Shown piece by piece: positions 1-9,673 of a stretch of DNA of 64,000 nucleotides. Source of the DNA: MGBC163016 sp910588905. GTDB lineage: Bacteria > Actinomycetota > Coriobacteriia > Coriobacteriales > Eggerthellaceae. The notes below the pieces were generated by a model that saw nothing but the letters and a program-made list of their open reading frames with translations, searched no databases and was not told where the DNA came from. Within the stretch, counting starts at the first letter, position 1, and each line of letters begins with the position of its first letter. The DNA lies in the NCBI GenBank assembly GCA_948616985.1, contig CAPGDO010000006.1:43778-107777 (forward strand), in the 5' to 3' direction. Made by a program: the position numbers and the translations under genes.

Positions 1-533
1 CTGATGCCCGGCTTTCTTCGGATCAGCCGGTGGCGGGCAAGACCGGTACCACCGATGACAAGAAGGACAGCTGGTTCGTGGGGATCACGCCCCAGCTCTC
101 CGTGGCCATCTGGTTGGGAGAGCGGGCGGATACCTATGATCAGGCTTCGCGCATTCCTTCTTGGGCTTCAGCGGCCAGCACCTTCGCCTATTTCATGAAC
201 CGTGTGCTGGAGTACACGCCTGTGGAACAATTCCCCACAGCCGATAAGCCGAAGTACCTTGCCGACTATCGTGATTCCAAGAACCATATCGGTGGCAAGG
301 GCACGGGTTGGCAGGATGATGTGCAGGTTGATGCCAATGGCAATGTGACGGGAGGCGGTGCCACCCAAGAACCCGACCAGAGCGGCGAAGGCGACGGTTC
401 GTCGGGAGGCAATGAGGGTGGCAACCAAGGTGGCGATCAAACCCCCACGCCACCCCCGACAGACCCAGAGGAGCCCACACCGCCACCCACGACAGATCCA
501 GACCCAGCCCCCGAGACCCCGTCTGGTGCCTAG
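1..533 (+). CDS. Penicillin-binding protein, C-terminal part (5' truncated by window edge)
   Basis: Reading frame open from base 3 and cut by the window edge. It contains the transpeptidase KTGT box (VAGKTGTTDD) followed by WFVGITPQLSVAIWLG, typical of the end of the transpeptidase domain of class A penicillin-binding proteins that cross-link peptidoglycan outside the membrane. After the domain comes a Gly/Asn-rich then Pro/Thr-rich tail (about residues 105-175 of the visible part), a low-complexity extracellular tail common in actinobacterial PonA-like proteins. The GTG at 30 lies inside the KTGT motif region and is not a start. The class (A or B) cannot be settled without the N-terminus. 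Confidence 0.85.
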   Translation, partial: DARLSSDQPVAGKTGTTDDKKDSWFVGITPQLSVAIWLGERADTYDQASRIPSWASAASTFAYFMNRVLEYTPVEQFPTADKPKYLADYRDSKNHIGGKGTGWQDDVQVDANGNVTGGGATQEPDQSGEGDGSSGGNEGGNQGGDQTPTPPPTDPEEPTPPPTTDPDPAPETPSGA

Positions 534-557
534 AGCGCTCGCGAAAGAGGAGACAAG

Positions 558-1073
558 ATGTCATTTGCTCGTACCATCAAACCCATGATCCTGGTGGCCT
601 TAGGGGTTGCCTTGGCTGGATGCTTGACGTTGACCGGATGCGGTCAGCCGTTAGAGCAGCAGTCTTCTGCCGAAGAGGAAGCAGTGACCTCACGCAGCTT
701 CATGGCGAATGTGAATGAGGCTTGCGTCCAGCTGAACGAGAAGATGACCTCGTTCACTGATGCCGTGGCTCGGGAAGACCTGGTATCCATGCAGACCCAG
801 GCTGATAGCGCTTTTGCCATCATCGATCAGATATCTGAGCTGGAATGCCCCGAAGAGCTGAATGACCTCAAGCAGAGCTACGTGGATGGTTGTACCCAGC
901 TGAAGGATGCTCTGAGCGCGTATCTCCAGCTCTTCATGGAGATAGACGCTGCTTCGAATGGTGGTTCCTTCAACTATGACGGCTATGCTGACCGCGTTGC
1001 CCAGATCCAACAGACCTACGATGAGGCGGTCCAGAAGCTCAAAGACGCTGATAGCGCTGCCACAGAGATGTAG
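558..1073 (+). CDS. Putative lipoprotein of unknown function
   Basis: 171 aa. The ATG at 558 follows an AGAGGAGA ribosome site. The N-terminus has basic residues, a hydrophobic stretch and two possible lipoboxes (LAGC at about 19-22 and LTGC at about 25-28), so export and lipid anchoring are likely. The mature part is acidic, helical and Gln/Glu-rich with no enzymatic motif; it reads like a small helical-bundle lipoprotein. It lies 25 bp after the penicillin-binding protein gene and 18 bp before the U32 peptidase gene, so co-transcription is plausible. Function not recognised. Confidence 0.7.
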   Translation: MSFARTIKPMILVALGVALAGCLTLTGCGQPLEQQSSAEEEAVTSRSFMANVNEACVQLNEKMTSFTDAVAREDLVSMQTQADSAFAIIDQISELECPEELNDLKQSYVDGCTQLKDALSAYLQLFMEIDAASNGGSFNYDGYADRVAQIQQTYDEAVQKLKDADSAATEM

Positions 1074-1091
1074 GCAGCCTGAAGGACGTCC

Positions 1092-3590
1092 ATGGGGATC
1101 CCAGAGCTCTTAGCTCCCGCGGGTAGCAGATCCGCGCTCAACGCTGCCGTGCGAGCGGGGGCAGATGCGGTATACCTGGGGTTGGACCGGTTCAACGCTC
1201 GGCGCAATGCAGACAACTTCACATTGGATACCCTGGAGGAAGCCTGTGACTATGCCCATCTGAGGGGTGTACGCGTCTATGTCACCATGAACACGCTGAT
1301 CCTGGCAGATGAGCTGCAGGACGCCTCTGATCTGAGCCGCCAAGCCTACCGGGCGGGGGCCGATGCCTTCATCGTGCAAGACCTCGGGTTGGCTGCAGAG
1401 ATAGCCCGCACGCTCCCTGAAGGTGCGTTGCACATCTCAACCCAGATGAACATACATTCCGCTGATGGCCTGCAGGCTGCAGCCCAACTAGGGGCGTCTC
1501 GAGTGACATTGGCACGAGAGCTCTCCTTGGATGAGATAGCCCATCTGGTGGCCCTCGGTGAGGAACTGGGTGTGGAATGCGAGGTCTTCGGCCACGGAGC
1601 GCTGTGCGTCTGCTATTCCGGTCAATGCCTCATGTCTTCGATGATAGGGGGTCGCTCGGCGAACCGCGGGCTCTGCGCCCAGGCGTGCCGCTTGCCCTAT
1701 AGCCTGGTGAATGGGAATGAGCCTGACAAGGAGCTGCGTTGCCCTGGGGAGTTCCTCCTATCCCCTAAAGACCTCATGACAGCGGAGCGCTTGGATGAGC
1801 TGGCGAAGGCGGGTGTGGCCTCACTCAAGGTGGAAGGTCGCATGAAGTCAGCGGAATATGTCTTTGCGGTGGTGTCCGTCTACCGCCACGCATTGGATAG
1901 GCTCAGTTCAGGTACCACCCAAGATGCAGAAGCTCAATGGTGTCCTGGGCGGGAAGAGGGTTCCCCTGCCTCCCTCCTGACTCCTGAGGAGCGGGAGACC
2001 TTGGGATCGGTATTCTCTCGGGGCTTCACGGATGGATACCTGGACGGGGAGAGCGGTCCTGACCTCATGAGCTTCCAGCGTCCGAATAACCGCGGGCAGT
2101 TCGCAGGTCGGGTGAAGGCGGTGTCCTCAGATGAGATCACGGTGACCCCTGAGGTTGATCTCGTGCCAGGGGATCTACTGGAGTTCTGGACCCGCAAGGG
2201 CAATGTACGCATCTCCATCCCTTCCGACGCGGCTTTCACGAAGCGCAGCTGTCGGTTCTCCGCCGAGGAGACGCGCAAGGTGCGCGCGGGGGACAGGGTC
2301 TTTCGCATCCGCTCTGCCGAGGCCGCCTTCGTGCCTGATGACCTCATGCCACGCGTTCCTGTCAAGGGTGAAGCATGGCTGGAGCTGGGCAAGCCCCTGC
2401 GCATGGAGTTCACGCCTCTGACCAGGGGGGAAGACGTTGGCTCTGAGCAGGGGAGTGCAGAAGGGCCTGTGGTGGAACCGGCTCGAACGCGGGCGGTGAC
2501 CGTGACGGATGTGGAAGAGCACACCGGACGGATGGGCTCTACTCCCTTCCATCTGACCTCTCTTGATGTTCATCTGGATGAAGGGGTGGGCATCGGGTTC
2601 TCCCAGATCCACCAGTGCCGGACGCGGGCGCTGGATGACCTCCAGGCCAGGCTGCTCGAGCCCTACCGCAACCGCGTGCTCCCCAAGGCCGTCAAGCGCC
2701 CGAAGCTCCCGACGAAGCCAGCCCAAGAGTGCCTGATCTGCGCCTGGGCCACCAGCCCTGAAACGGCTCGGGCTGCCAAGCGTACGGGGGCGGATGTCAT
2801 CTACGTGCCTGCCCTCAATTACCAACGGGGAGCCGCCGAAGTGGCAGGACTGCGGGTCAGCGATGCTGACCAGGCAGGATATCCGAAAGGCTGCGTCATC
2901 GCCCTTCCGTCCATCAACCACGATGAGCGGGGGGGCTCGGCTGAGGCCAAGCGCCATCTGGACCCCTGGAAGAACGTGACCGAAGGTACGCCTGTGCTGG
3001 TGGGGTCTTTGGGAGCTCTAGAGCGGGCGGTGGAGAGGGGCTGCATCGTAGAGGTGGATGCGCGTTTGCCGCTCGTGAATCCTGAGGCGCTGCAGGTGGT
3101 CCAGGTGTTCGGAGCGGAAGGCATCTGGCTCTCACCTGAGCTGAACCTCGCCCAGATAGCCCAGCTGGCTGAGGATGCTCCGGTGGCTCTGGGGGCCAAG
3201 GTCTACGGAGCTCAGGAGCTGATGGTCACCGAGCATTGCCTGCTCACCAGTCAAGGCCCTTGTGCTGAGACGTGCGCTACCTGTACCCGAAGACGCGTAC
3301 CCTTCAGCCTGAAGGACCGGAAAGGCTATCTGTTCCCGGTGGTGACCGATGAAGCAGGCCGCAGTCATCTCTATAACGCCGTGACTACGGATCTCGTACC
3401 TGATCTGCCTGCTCTCATCCGCTGCGGCGTCACCCGGTTCATGGTAGACACCACGCTCATGGATGTCGAGCAGACTTCTCAGGCCATCGGACGGGTGAAG
3501 CACGCCCTGAAGCTGGCATTGGAGGGCGGGGAGGCGGTTCCTAAGATGCCGAACACCACCTCCGGGCATCTGCACCGCGGCATCCAATGA
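1092..3590 (+). CDS. U32 family peptidase / RlhA-like protein with C-terminal DUF3656-type region
   Basis: 832 aa. The N-terminal TIM-barrel-like half begins PELLAPAGSRSALNAAVRAG, the standard start of U32 proteins, and holds the family signature around residues 160-197 (EVFGHGALCVCYSGQCLMSS then GGRSANRGLCAQACRLPY), whose cysteines are thought to bind an iron-sulfur cluster. The long C-terminal half (after about 330) has the beta-rich collagenase-like extension seen in long U32 members, with more paired cysteines (CLICAW, CAETCATCTRRRVPF). Family members include collagenase-like peptidases and the tRNA or 23S rRNA hydroxylation proteins TrhP and RlhA. An RNA-modification role is at least as likely here as proteolysis. 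Length matches the long-form family. Confidence 0.85.
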   Translation: MGIPELLAPAGSRSALNAAVRAGADAVYLGLDRFNARRNADNFTLDTLEEACDYAHLRGVRVYVTMNTLILADELQDASDLSRQAYRAGADAFIVQDLGLAAEIARTLPEGALHISTQMNIHSADGLQAAAQLGASRVTLARELSLDEIAHLVALGEELGVECEVFGHGALCVCYSGQCLMSSMIGGRSANRGLCAQACRLPYSLVNGNEPDKELRCPGEFLLSPKDLMTAERLDELAKAGVASLKVEGRMKSAEYVFAVVSVYRHALDRLSSGTTQDAEAQWCPGREEGSPASLLTPEERETLGSVFSRGFTDGYLDGESGPDLMSFQRPNNRGQFAGRVKAVSSDEITVTPEVDLVPGDLLEFWTRKGNVRISIPSDAAFTKRSCRFSAEETRKVRAGDRVFRIRSAEAAFVPDDLMPRVPVKGEAWLELGKPLRMEFTPLTRGEDVGSEQGSAEGPVVEPARTRAVTVTDVEEHTGRMGSTPFHLTSLDVHLDEGVGIGFSQIHQCRTRALDDLQARLLEPYRNRVLPKAVKRPKLPTKPAQECLICAWATSPETARAAKRTGADVIYVPALNYQRGAAEVAGLRVSDADQAGYPKGCVIALPSINHDERGGSAEAKRHLDPWKNVTEGTPVLVGSLGALERAVERGCIVEVDARLPLVNPEALQVVQVFGAEGIWLSPELNLAQIAQLAEDAPVALGAKVYGAQELMVTEHCLLTSQGPCAETCATCTRRRVPFSLKDRKGYLFPVVTDEAGRSHLYNAVTTDLVPDLPALIRCGVTRFMVDTTLMDVEQTSQAIGRVKHALKLALEGGEAVPKMPNTTSGHLHRGIQ

Positions 3591-3610
3591 GGCACGGTGC
3601 TGCTGACTCT

Positions 3611-5296
3611 CTATTTCCCTAACCTCTGCTCCAGTGCTTCTATGATGATGCGGAGCGCCTTGATGCGGGCATAGCGCTTGTCGTCGCTCTCCAGCACGAT
3701 CCAGGGAGCATAGGTGGTAGAGGTCAAGCGGAACATATCGTCGATAGCGCTTGCATACTGGGGGAATTTCTCGCGGTTGCGCCAATCGTCCGGTGTGATC
3801 TTCCAGCGCTTCGCCGGGTTCTCTTCCCGGGCTTCGAAGCGGGCCAACTGCTCATCTTGGGACACATCTACCCAGAATTTCAGCAGGATGGCACCCCAAT
3901 CCACCAGATCATGCTCGAACTCGTTGATCTCATCGTAGCCTTGGGCCCAACGCTTCGGGGGCGTGATCTCTTCGGTGCGCTCCACCAGTACGCGTCCGTA
4001 CCAGCTGCGGTCATACATCCCCACATGACCCGCCTTCGGGAGCCTGGTCCAGTAGCGCCACAGATGGGGGTGAGCTAATTCCGGTTTGGTGGGAGCTGGG
4101 GAGGGGAAGATGGTATAGGCGCGGGCATCTAAGGCCTGAGCCACACGCTTGATGTTGCCGCCCTTGCCAGCAGCATCCCACCCCTCATAGACCAGCATGA
4201 GCGGGATGCGCTCCTGATACATCAGGTTCTCTAGGCGGAACAGGCGCTTCTGGAGTGCTTTCAGCTCCCGTTTGTAGTCTTCGCGGGAAAGCGTCAGCCC
4301 ATGGTTCATGGTTGCCACGCGGGGGTAGTCTTTGACTATCTCGAAGCGGGAGCTTTCGGGAGCGAAAGCGTGCTGAGCCGCTGCGGCAGCCTTCGCCTTG
4401 ACCACCTCGGGGGTATCATCCGGTGCTGGGCTGCTCCATGAGTCCGCTCTCACCTCGGTAGCGCACGCATCCGCATCCGCCATGGCTGTGAGGCTGGCTT
4501 GGTCCTCTTCCGCAAGGCGAATTCCCTGAGCTTTGGCTTCCAGGGCTTCCTCTATGGCCTGCACCAACGTGCGGGCTATCTGGAGGTTCGCGGCCCGCTT
4601 GTCTTCGCCATTGACCAGCACCCAGGGAGCGAAGGGGAAGTCAGACCCTTCGAGCAGCTTATCGTAGAGGTCATAGGCCTCATCGTAGTCTTTCGTGGAT
4701 ACCAGCTTCTTCTCAGGTACCCGCCAACGGGTGGCTGCATCATCGTAGAGCCTGTCCAGCCGTTTCTTCTGGGCTTTCTTGCGTACGTGCATGAAGAACT
4801 TGACCACGCCATAACCATCGCGTACCAGCTGGCGTTCGAAGTCTTCGATGGATTCCAGGTAATGGCGTGTGCCTCCCTTGGGGAGCACCAGCTCGGTGGT
4901 GTTGCGCGCCAGCAGAAGCTCTGTGGCCTTGGTGTACCAGCCACGGTCATAGAAGGTGATGTGCCCTCGTTCACCGAGGGCTTTCCAGTACTCGTGCATG
5001 AGCGGATAGTAGCCGGTGACCCCTTGGCTGAGGTCTGCCAGCTCTCGTGCTTCTTCGGTATTCGCATCGGGGGATACGTAGACGCTGGTGGCCCGGGCAT
5101 CCAGGTTGTACATCAGATCGGATATGCGGCTGCCCTTGCCCGCGCCGTTCCAGCCTTCGAAGAGCACCACGAGCCCCGCCCCTTCGGTGACAGCTCGCTG
5201 CTGGAGCACCACCAGCTTCTCTATCAGGCCGTCGTATTCCGCTTTGTAGGCGTCTTTCTCAAGGGGATCCTCGGTAAAGCAGATCTTCTCCAGCAT
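3611..5296 (-). CDS. pap: Polyphosphate:AMP phosphotransferase (two-domain PPK2 family)
   Basis: 561 aa with two tandem PPK2 kinase domains. Each has a P-loop: GWNGAGKGS near residue 49 and GWDAAGKGG near residue 370. Each also has the PPK2 partner motif (YDRGWY and YDRSWYGRVLVER). Two-domain PPK2 enzymes transfer phosphate from polyphosphate to AMP, making ADP. The start ATG at 5296 has a GAGGAG ribosome site. The gene is divergent from ppk1, 125 bp away, so polyphosphate making and using are encoded side by side. An acidic linker (about residues 265-325) separates the domains. Confidence 0.92.
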   Translation of the reverse strand: MLEKICFTEDPLEKDAYKAEYDGLIEKLVVLQQRAVTEGAGLVVLFEGWNGAGKGSRISDLMYNLDARATSVYVSPDANTEEARELADLSQGVTGYYPLMHEYWKALGERGHITFYDRGWYTKATELLLARNTTELVLPKGGTRHYLESIEDFERQLVRDGYGVVKFFMHVRKKAQKKRLDRLYDDAATRWRVPEKKLVSTKDYDEAYDLYDKLLEGSDFPFAPWVLVNGEDKRAANLQIARTLVQAIEEALEAKAQGIRLAEEDQASLTAMADADACATEVRADSWSSPAPDDTPEVVKAKAAAAAQHAFAPESSRFEIVKDYPRVATMNHGLTLSREDYKRELKALQKRLFRLENLMYQERIPLMLVYEGWDAAGKGGNIKRVAQALDARAYTIFPSPAPTKPELAHPHLWRYWTRLPKAGHVGMYDRSWYGRVLVERTEEITPPKRWAQGYDEINEFEHDLVDWGAILLKFWVDVSQDEQLARFEAREENPAKRWKITPDDWRNREKFPQYASAIDDMFRLTSTTYAPWIVLESDDKRYARIKALRIIIEALEQRLGK

Positions 5297-5421
5297 GAAG
5301 GCTCCTCACTCCCGTGTGGTGATGTTCCGCAGGCACCCTGCAGGGCCTATCACAAGCAGTTCCGTGCGCGGTATACTGACCAGCATACTGCAATAACGAC
5401 GCAGCAAGGGGGGCGTTTTTC

Positions 5422-8025
5422 ATGACAGAGGCAGCTAAGGAAGCGCATGTCCAGAACGACAAGCGGGGCAAGCACGAAGAGCTAAAGCGCACGGAGACTG
5501 AGCCGACCAAAGCCCTCACTCTCCGCGGCCAGCATGCGCCCTACATGCAGAATCGTGAGCTGTCTTGGCTTGAGTTCAACAAGCGCGTGCTCGATCAGGG
5601 CGCAGACCCGGCAGTACCCCTCTTCGAGCGGCTCAACTTCATCTCCATCTTCTGGTCAAACCTCCAGGAGTTCTTCATGGTGCGCGTGGGCAGCCTGACT
5701 GACTTGGAGCTCATCAAGAAGGCCATCATCGATTCCAAATCCGGCATGACTCCCTCTGAGCAGCTGGATGCTGTCTATGCCCGCTGCCATGAGCTCTACC
5801 CCTACTATGAGGCCTGTTTCAAGACGCTTCGCTCCGAGCTCAAGGACGAGGGCATCGTGAACCTGAAGCCCAAGCAATTGGACGAGAGCCAAGTGGCCTT
5901 CGCGGAGGACTATTTCGAATCCAATGTCATGCCGTTTTTGGCTCCGCAGATCGTGAACGCTCGGCACCCCTTCCCTCATCTGGAGAACGGTGCTCTCTAC
6001 ATCGTAGTGCGGCTGGATGAGGAGGCAGGCCCCAAGCAGAAGAAGAAAGCCAAGGACAAGGCGGCGAAGGGCGACAAGGAAGCGAAGAATCTGGGGGCTG
6101 CTGGCGTCACGCTGGGCATCATCCCACTGCCCCGCCAGTGCGAACGCATCGTGGAACTACCGGGGGGCGGCCTCCAGTTCCTGCTGCTAGAGCACCTCAT
6201 TGAGATGAACGCTGCGAAGATCTTCTCCATGTACAAGGTCAAGCACACCAACATCATCTGCGTCACGCGCAATGCCGACCTTGATGCCACGGAAGGAAGC
6301 GAAGAGCAGGGCGAAGACTATCGGGAGCACATGAAGCGCATCCTGAAGAAGCGCTCCCGCCTGGCTCCGGTGCGCTTGGAAAGCGAACGGGAGCTCTCTC
6401 AGACGGTCAAGCGCGAGCTGCTGAACCGTCTTGGATTGAAGGAGCATCAGATATTCATATCCTCGGTGCCGTTGGATATGAGCTATGTGTTCTCATTGCC
6501 TGCCCGCGTTCCGGTTCCCGTGCGCGAGCGGCTCACCTATGTTCCTTTCACGCCCCAGTGGCCTTCCATGCTCCAGCGCAAGCAGCCCATCATCAAGCAG
6601 GTGTGCCAGCGCGAAGTGCTCATGAGCTATCCCTATGAGACCATGGATGCCTTCGTGCAGCTCTTGCGCGAGGCCGCCTATGACCCTTCGGTGGTCTCCA
6701 TCAAGATCACGCTGTATCGGCTTGCCAGCCAGTCCCACATGGCTGAAGCGCTCATCGCAGCAGCGGAGATGGGCAAGGAGGTCACCGCCCTCTTCGAATT
6801 GCGCGCCCGCTTCGACGAATCCAACAACATCGAATGGTCCCAGCGCTTCGAACAGGCTGGGTGCCATGTCATCTATGGCTTCCGGAACTACAAGGTGCAT
6901 TCCAAGATCTGCTGCATCACCCGTCAGACCGAGAACGGCCTTCAGTACATCACCCAATTGGGCACGGGGAACTACAACGAGAAGACCGCGAAGCTCTACA
7001 CGGACCTCTCGTTCATCACCACTGATCAGAAGATCGGGAAAGACGCCATGCGCTTCTTCCGGAACATGGCCCTTGAGAACACCTCGGATGAATACAAGAC
7101 GCTCTGGGTGGCGCCGCTTCAGATCAAGCAGAACATCCTGCGCAAGATAGATGAGCAGATCGCCATCCGACAGGCAGGGGGCCAGGCGGGGCTCTTCTTC
7201 AAGACGAACTCCATCACGGACAAGGAGATCATCCAGAAGATCATGGAGGCTTCTCAGGCAGGGGTGCAATGCACGCTGCTCGTGCGTGGCATCTCCTGCA
7301 TCGTGCCGGGGGTGAAGGGCTATACGGAGAATGTCTGCGTGGTCTCTATCGTGGGGCGGCTGCTGGAGCATAGCCGCATCTATGCCTTCGGGCCGCTCGA
7401 TGGCGATGTCGACCTGTATCTATCCAGCGCCGACCTCATGACGCGCAACATGGACAAGCGCATCGAGATAGCCTGGCCGCTTTTGGATGAGGACCTGCGC
7501 AAGCTGGTCATCGGCTACATCGGGACCTGCATGGCTGACACGGCGAAGCTCCGTGACCTCTTGCCGAACAAGGAATACACTGCCCTTGGCTTCTTCGCGA
7601 AGGATGATGGTCAGGGCCACGTGAGCCTCTTCGACTCCCAGGCCTTCCTCATGGAAGAGGCAAGCCGCAAGCACCTTGAGGCGGAGGAGCTCGAGGTGGC
7701 CGCCACGCCGCTGGATCTGATGCATGATCGTGGTGCCCTTCGCCAGGAGCTCATGGAAGAAGCGTTCGGCGAAGAGGCTTCCGAATTCCAGCCTGCTGAT
7801 GAAGAAGTACTGGAGGTCGAACCGGTAGCAACGGTCCTTCCCGAGCAACCCGTGCTCCAGACGAACGCCCCCCTCTATCCCCAGCGGCCCCTGCCGGAGC
7901 CATCCCTTGGGCCTGAGGTGCCGCCGGAGGTGCTTGTGGATGCTCAGCCAGAGCCCGTGCTTCCCGAGCAACCGCCTGCGGTCCAGCCGAAGAAAGAATC
8001 CTTCTGGAAGAGGCTTTTCAGCTAA
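5422..8025 (+). CDS. ppk1: Polyphosphate kinase 1
   Basis: 867 aa. It starts close to the PPK1 N-terminal signature (NRELSWLEFNKRVLDQ) and keeps the phospholipase-D-like catalytic domains with YKVHSKICCI around residue 488, where the autophosphorylated histidine is expected, and a later TRNMDKRIEIAWP segment. It polymerises the gamma phosphate of ATP into polyphosphate and can run in reverse. Two oddities: a Lys-rich insert (KQKKKAKDKAAKGDKEAK, about residues 204-221) and a Pro/Glu-rich C-terminal tail of about 90 residues ending FWKRLFS, which make it longer than the usual ~700 aa. It is divergent from pap. A TATACT -10 candidate lies near 5372. Confidence 0.95.
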   Translation: MTEAAKEAHVQNDKRGKHEELKRTETEPTKALTLRGQHAPYMQNRELSWLEFNKRVLDQGADPAVPLFERLNFISIFWSNLQEFFMVRVGSLTDLELIKKAIIDSKSGMTPSEQLDAVYARCHELYPYYEACFKTLRSELKDEGIVNLKPKQLDESQVAFAEDYFESNVMPFLAPQIVNARHPFPHLENGALYIVVRLDEEAGPKQKKKAKDKAAKGDKEAKNLGAAGVTLGIIPLPRQCERIVELPGGGLQFLLLEHLIEMNAAKIFSMYKVKHTNIICVTRNADLDATEGSEEQGEDYREHMKRILKKRSRLAPVRLESERELSQTVKRELLNRLGLKEHQIFISSVPLDMSYVFSLPARVPVPVRERLTYVPFTPQWPSMLQRKQPIIKQVCQREVLMSYPYETMDAFVQLLREAAYDPSVVSIKITLYRLASQSHMAEALIAAAEMGKEVTALFELRARFDESNNIEWSQRFEQAGCHVIYGFRNYKVHSKICCITRQTENGLQYITQLGTGNYNEKTAKLYTDLSFITTDQKIGKDAMRFFRNMALENTSDEYKTLWVAPLQIKQNILRKIDEQIAIRQAGGQAGLFFKTNSITDKEIIQKIMEASQAGVQCTLLVRGISCIVPGVKGYTENVCVVSIVGRLLEHSRIYAFGPLDGDVDLYLSSADLMTRNMDKRIEIAWPLLDEDLRKLVIGYIGTCMADTAKLRDLLPNKEYTALGFFAKDDGQGHVSLFDSQAFLMEEASRKHLEAEELEVAATPLDLMHDRGALRQELMEEAFGEEASEFQPADEEVLEVEPVATVLPEQPVLQTNAPLYPQRPLPEPSLGPEVPPEVLVDAQPEPVLPEQPPAVQPKKESFWKRLFS

Positions 8026-8035
8026 GCTAGGCTGC

Positions 8036-9541
8036 ATGGATACTGACATCCGAAACGAAGGGGAGGCTCAAGGGCGGCCTTCCCGTGCTGGTTCGCACGC
8101 TCAAGAAGGAGAGCGCGTTCTGCGCATGGGCACGGCCTCCATTCCGAGGCTGATCGCCGAATTCGCCATCCCCTCTATCGTAGGGATGATGGTCAACGGT
8201 TCCTATAACATCATCGATTCCATGTTCTTGGGCCACGCGCTGGGAGAGATAGGTCTCTCAGCCGTTACGGTGGCTAATCCCGCCATGATCGTATTCATAG
8301 CGCTGGCGATGCTCGTGGGCAATGGCGGCAATGCTCTTGCGGCCTTGCGGCTGGGCGCAGGGGATCAAGAGGGGGCGGAGCGCTCTTTAGGCAACGTCAT
8401 CACCTTGAGCGTGATCCTCTGGCTGATCGTAGCCATAGCGGTCTCGTTCCCGCCTGTCATGGAGGGGCTGCTCACCATATCCAGTGCTACGGATGAGGTG
8501 CGCCCCTATGCGCGGACGTTCCTGCAGATCCTTTGCTATGGGTTCATCCTCCAGAGCATCGGCATGGGGGTGAACAACTTCATCCGCACCTGCGGAGCCC
8601 CAAACCGTGCCTTGGGTACCATGGTGGTCGGGCTGGTGGTGGCCACGGTCTTCAATTACCTCTTCGTGCTCGTGTTGGGCTGGGGTGTCGTAGGCAGTGC
8701 CTTGGCTACGCTGGTGGGTCAGGCGTGCTCGGCCATCGCAGTGTTCTGGTACTTCCTCTTCACAAAGGATGTGCCCTTGCGCATCCGCAAGCGCTATTTC
8801 GCTCTGCGCCCGCGCTTCGTGGGCACCATCATGGCCTTCGGATTCCCTTCGTTCGCCATGCAAGCGGGTATGGCAGTGGTGAATTTCGTGTTGAACTATC
8901 AGCTGATCACCTATGGGGCCCTGAGCGTCATAGGCGCTGTGGACGCCCTGGCATCCATCGGGGTCATCAATCGCATTGCCGGGTTCGTGGTCATGCCGCT
9001 GGTGAGTACGGCCATCGCCATCCAGCCGCTGCTGGGCTACAACTACGGGGCACGGCTGATCGGTCGTGTGAGGCAGACCCTCTGGTTGGGCATCGCCCTG
9101 GGGATCTCCATCGCCTTCGTGGAATGGCTCATCATCATGCTCTTCCCCGAAGCCATCGTGAGAGCCTTCGGCATCACCCATGAGGCGCTGGTGAAGTTCA
9201 CCTCGTTCGCCCTGCGGGTGCAGTTCTGCGTATTTCCCCTGGTGGGGTTCCAGATCGTGGGGTCGAACTACTTCCAGGCTACGGGCCAACCGGCGAAATC
9301 CATCTTCCTGACGCTCACGCGCCAGATCATCTTCCTCGTGCCGCTGCTGTTCACCCTGCCCCACCTCTTGCCCCTCATAGCGCCGCAGTTCGATGGTCTG
9401 GATGCGCTCTATTTCGCCAACCCTCTCTCCGATGCGGTGGCTATCTCCATTACGGTCGGGTTCATCCTCTGGGAGATGCGCCGCTTGAACAAGATGGGAA
9501 CCGCCGTCGCGTCCGGGAAGACCGATCCGTCCGCCGCGTAG
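8036..9541 (+). CDS. MATE family multidrug/metabolite exporter
   Basis: 501 aa from the ATG at 8036. About twelve hydrophobic segments and family motifs (FAIPSIVGMMVNGSYNIIDS near the start, GNGGNALAALRLGAGD) identify a MATE/DinF-type Na+ or H+ antiporter in the inner membrane. The ATG at 8036 has no clear ribosome site. A second in-frame ATG at 8126 (MGTASIPRLIAEF) follows AAGAAGGAGA at a long spacing, so the true start is uncertain by 30 residues. The stop codon TAG (9539-9541) sits inside a copy of the GTAGGGGCC palindromic repeat. Substrate unknown. Confidence 0.88.
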   Translation: MDTDIRNEGEAQGRPSRAGSHAQEGERVLRMGTASIPRLIAEFAIPSIVGMMVNGSYNIIDSMFLGHALGEIGLSAVTVANPAMIVFIALAMLVGNGGNALAALRLGAGDQEGAERSLGNVITLSVILWLIVAIAVSFPPVMEGLLTISSATDEVRPYARTFLQILCYGFILQSIGMGVNNFIRTCGAPNRALGTMVVGLVVATVFNYLFVLVLGWGVVGSALATLVGQACSAIAVFWYFLFTKDVPLRIRKRYFALRPRFVGTIMAFGFPSFAMQAGMAVVNFVLNYQLITYGALSVIGAVDALASIGVINRIAGFVVMPLVSTAIAIQPLLGYNYGARLIGRVRQTLWLGIALGISIAFVEWLIIMLFPEAIVRAFGITHEALVKFTSFALRVQFCVFPLVGFQIVGSNYFQATGQPAKSIFLTLTRQIIFLVPLLFTLPHLLPLIAPQFDGLDALYFANPLSDAVAISITVGFILWEMRRLNKMGTAVASGKTDPSAA

Positions 9542-9562
9542 GGGCCGACCGTGGTCGCCCCC
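9538..9562 (+). repeat. Palindromic repeat copy, GTAGGGGCC type
   Basis: The core GTAGGGGCCGACCGTGG continues into TCGCCCC, a short inverted repeat. The same family recurs at 28279, 28328, 44328, 44378 and many times in 63047-63785. This copy supplies the stop codon of the MATE gene, as expected for an element that inserted at or just past a gene end. Confidence 0.7.
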
Positions 9563-9619
9563 CGTTACACCCGGTTCCGCCTGACGTGCGCCCATCAGAT
9601 GCATGGGGTGCCAGCTGCA

Positions 9620-9628
9620 TGCTAGAAT
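9620..9628 (+). promoter_or_regulatory. Extended -10 promoter for metG
   Basis: TGCTAGAAT (extended -10: TG-n-TAGAAT) about 46 bp upstream of metG. No good -35 box is visible. The identical nonamer occurs upstream of rnpB (minus strand) and upstream of the RNA candidate at 37228. Confidence 0.5.
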
Positions 9629-9673
9629 CGCACCTACCATCAAGACATCCCGAGAAGCCCATCAGGAGAGGTC

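Noticed and set aside
4499..5425. A 308-codon plus-strand frame opposite pap
   Set aside because: Antisense to the conserved PPK2 domains; no start signal or motif.
8387..9643. A 418-codon minus-strand frame opposite the MATE gene
   Set aside because: Same shadow effect; the plus-strand product is an obvious membrane exporter.
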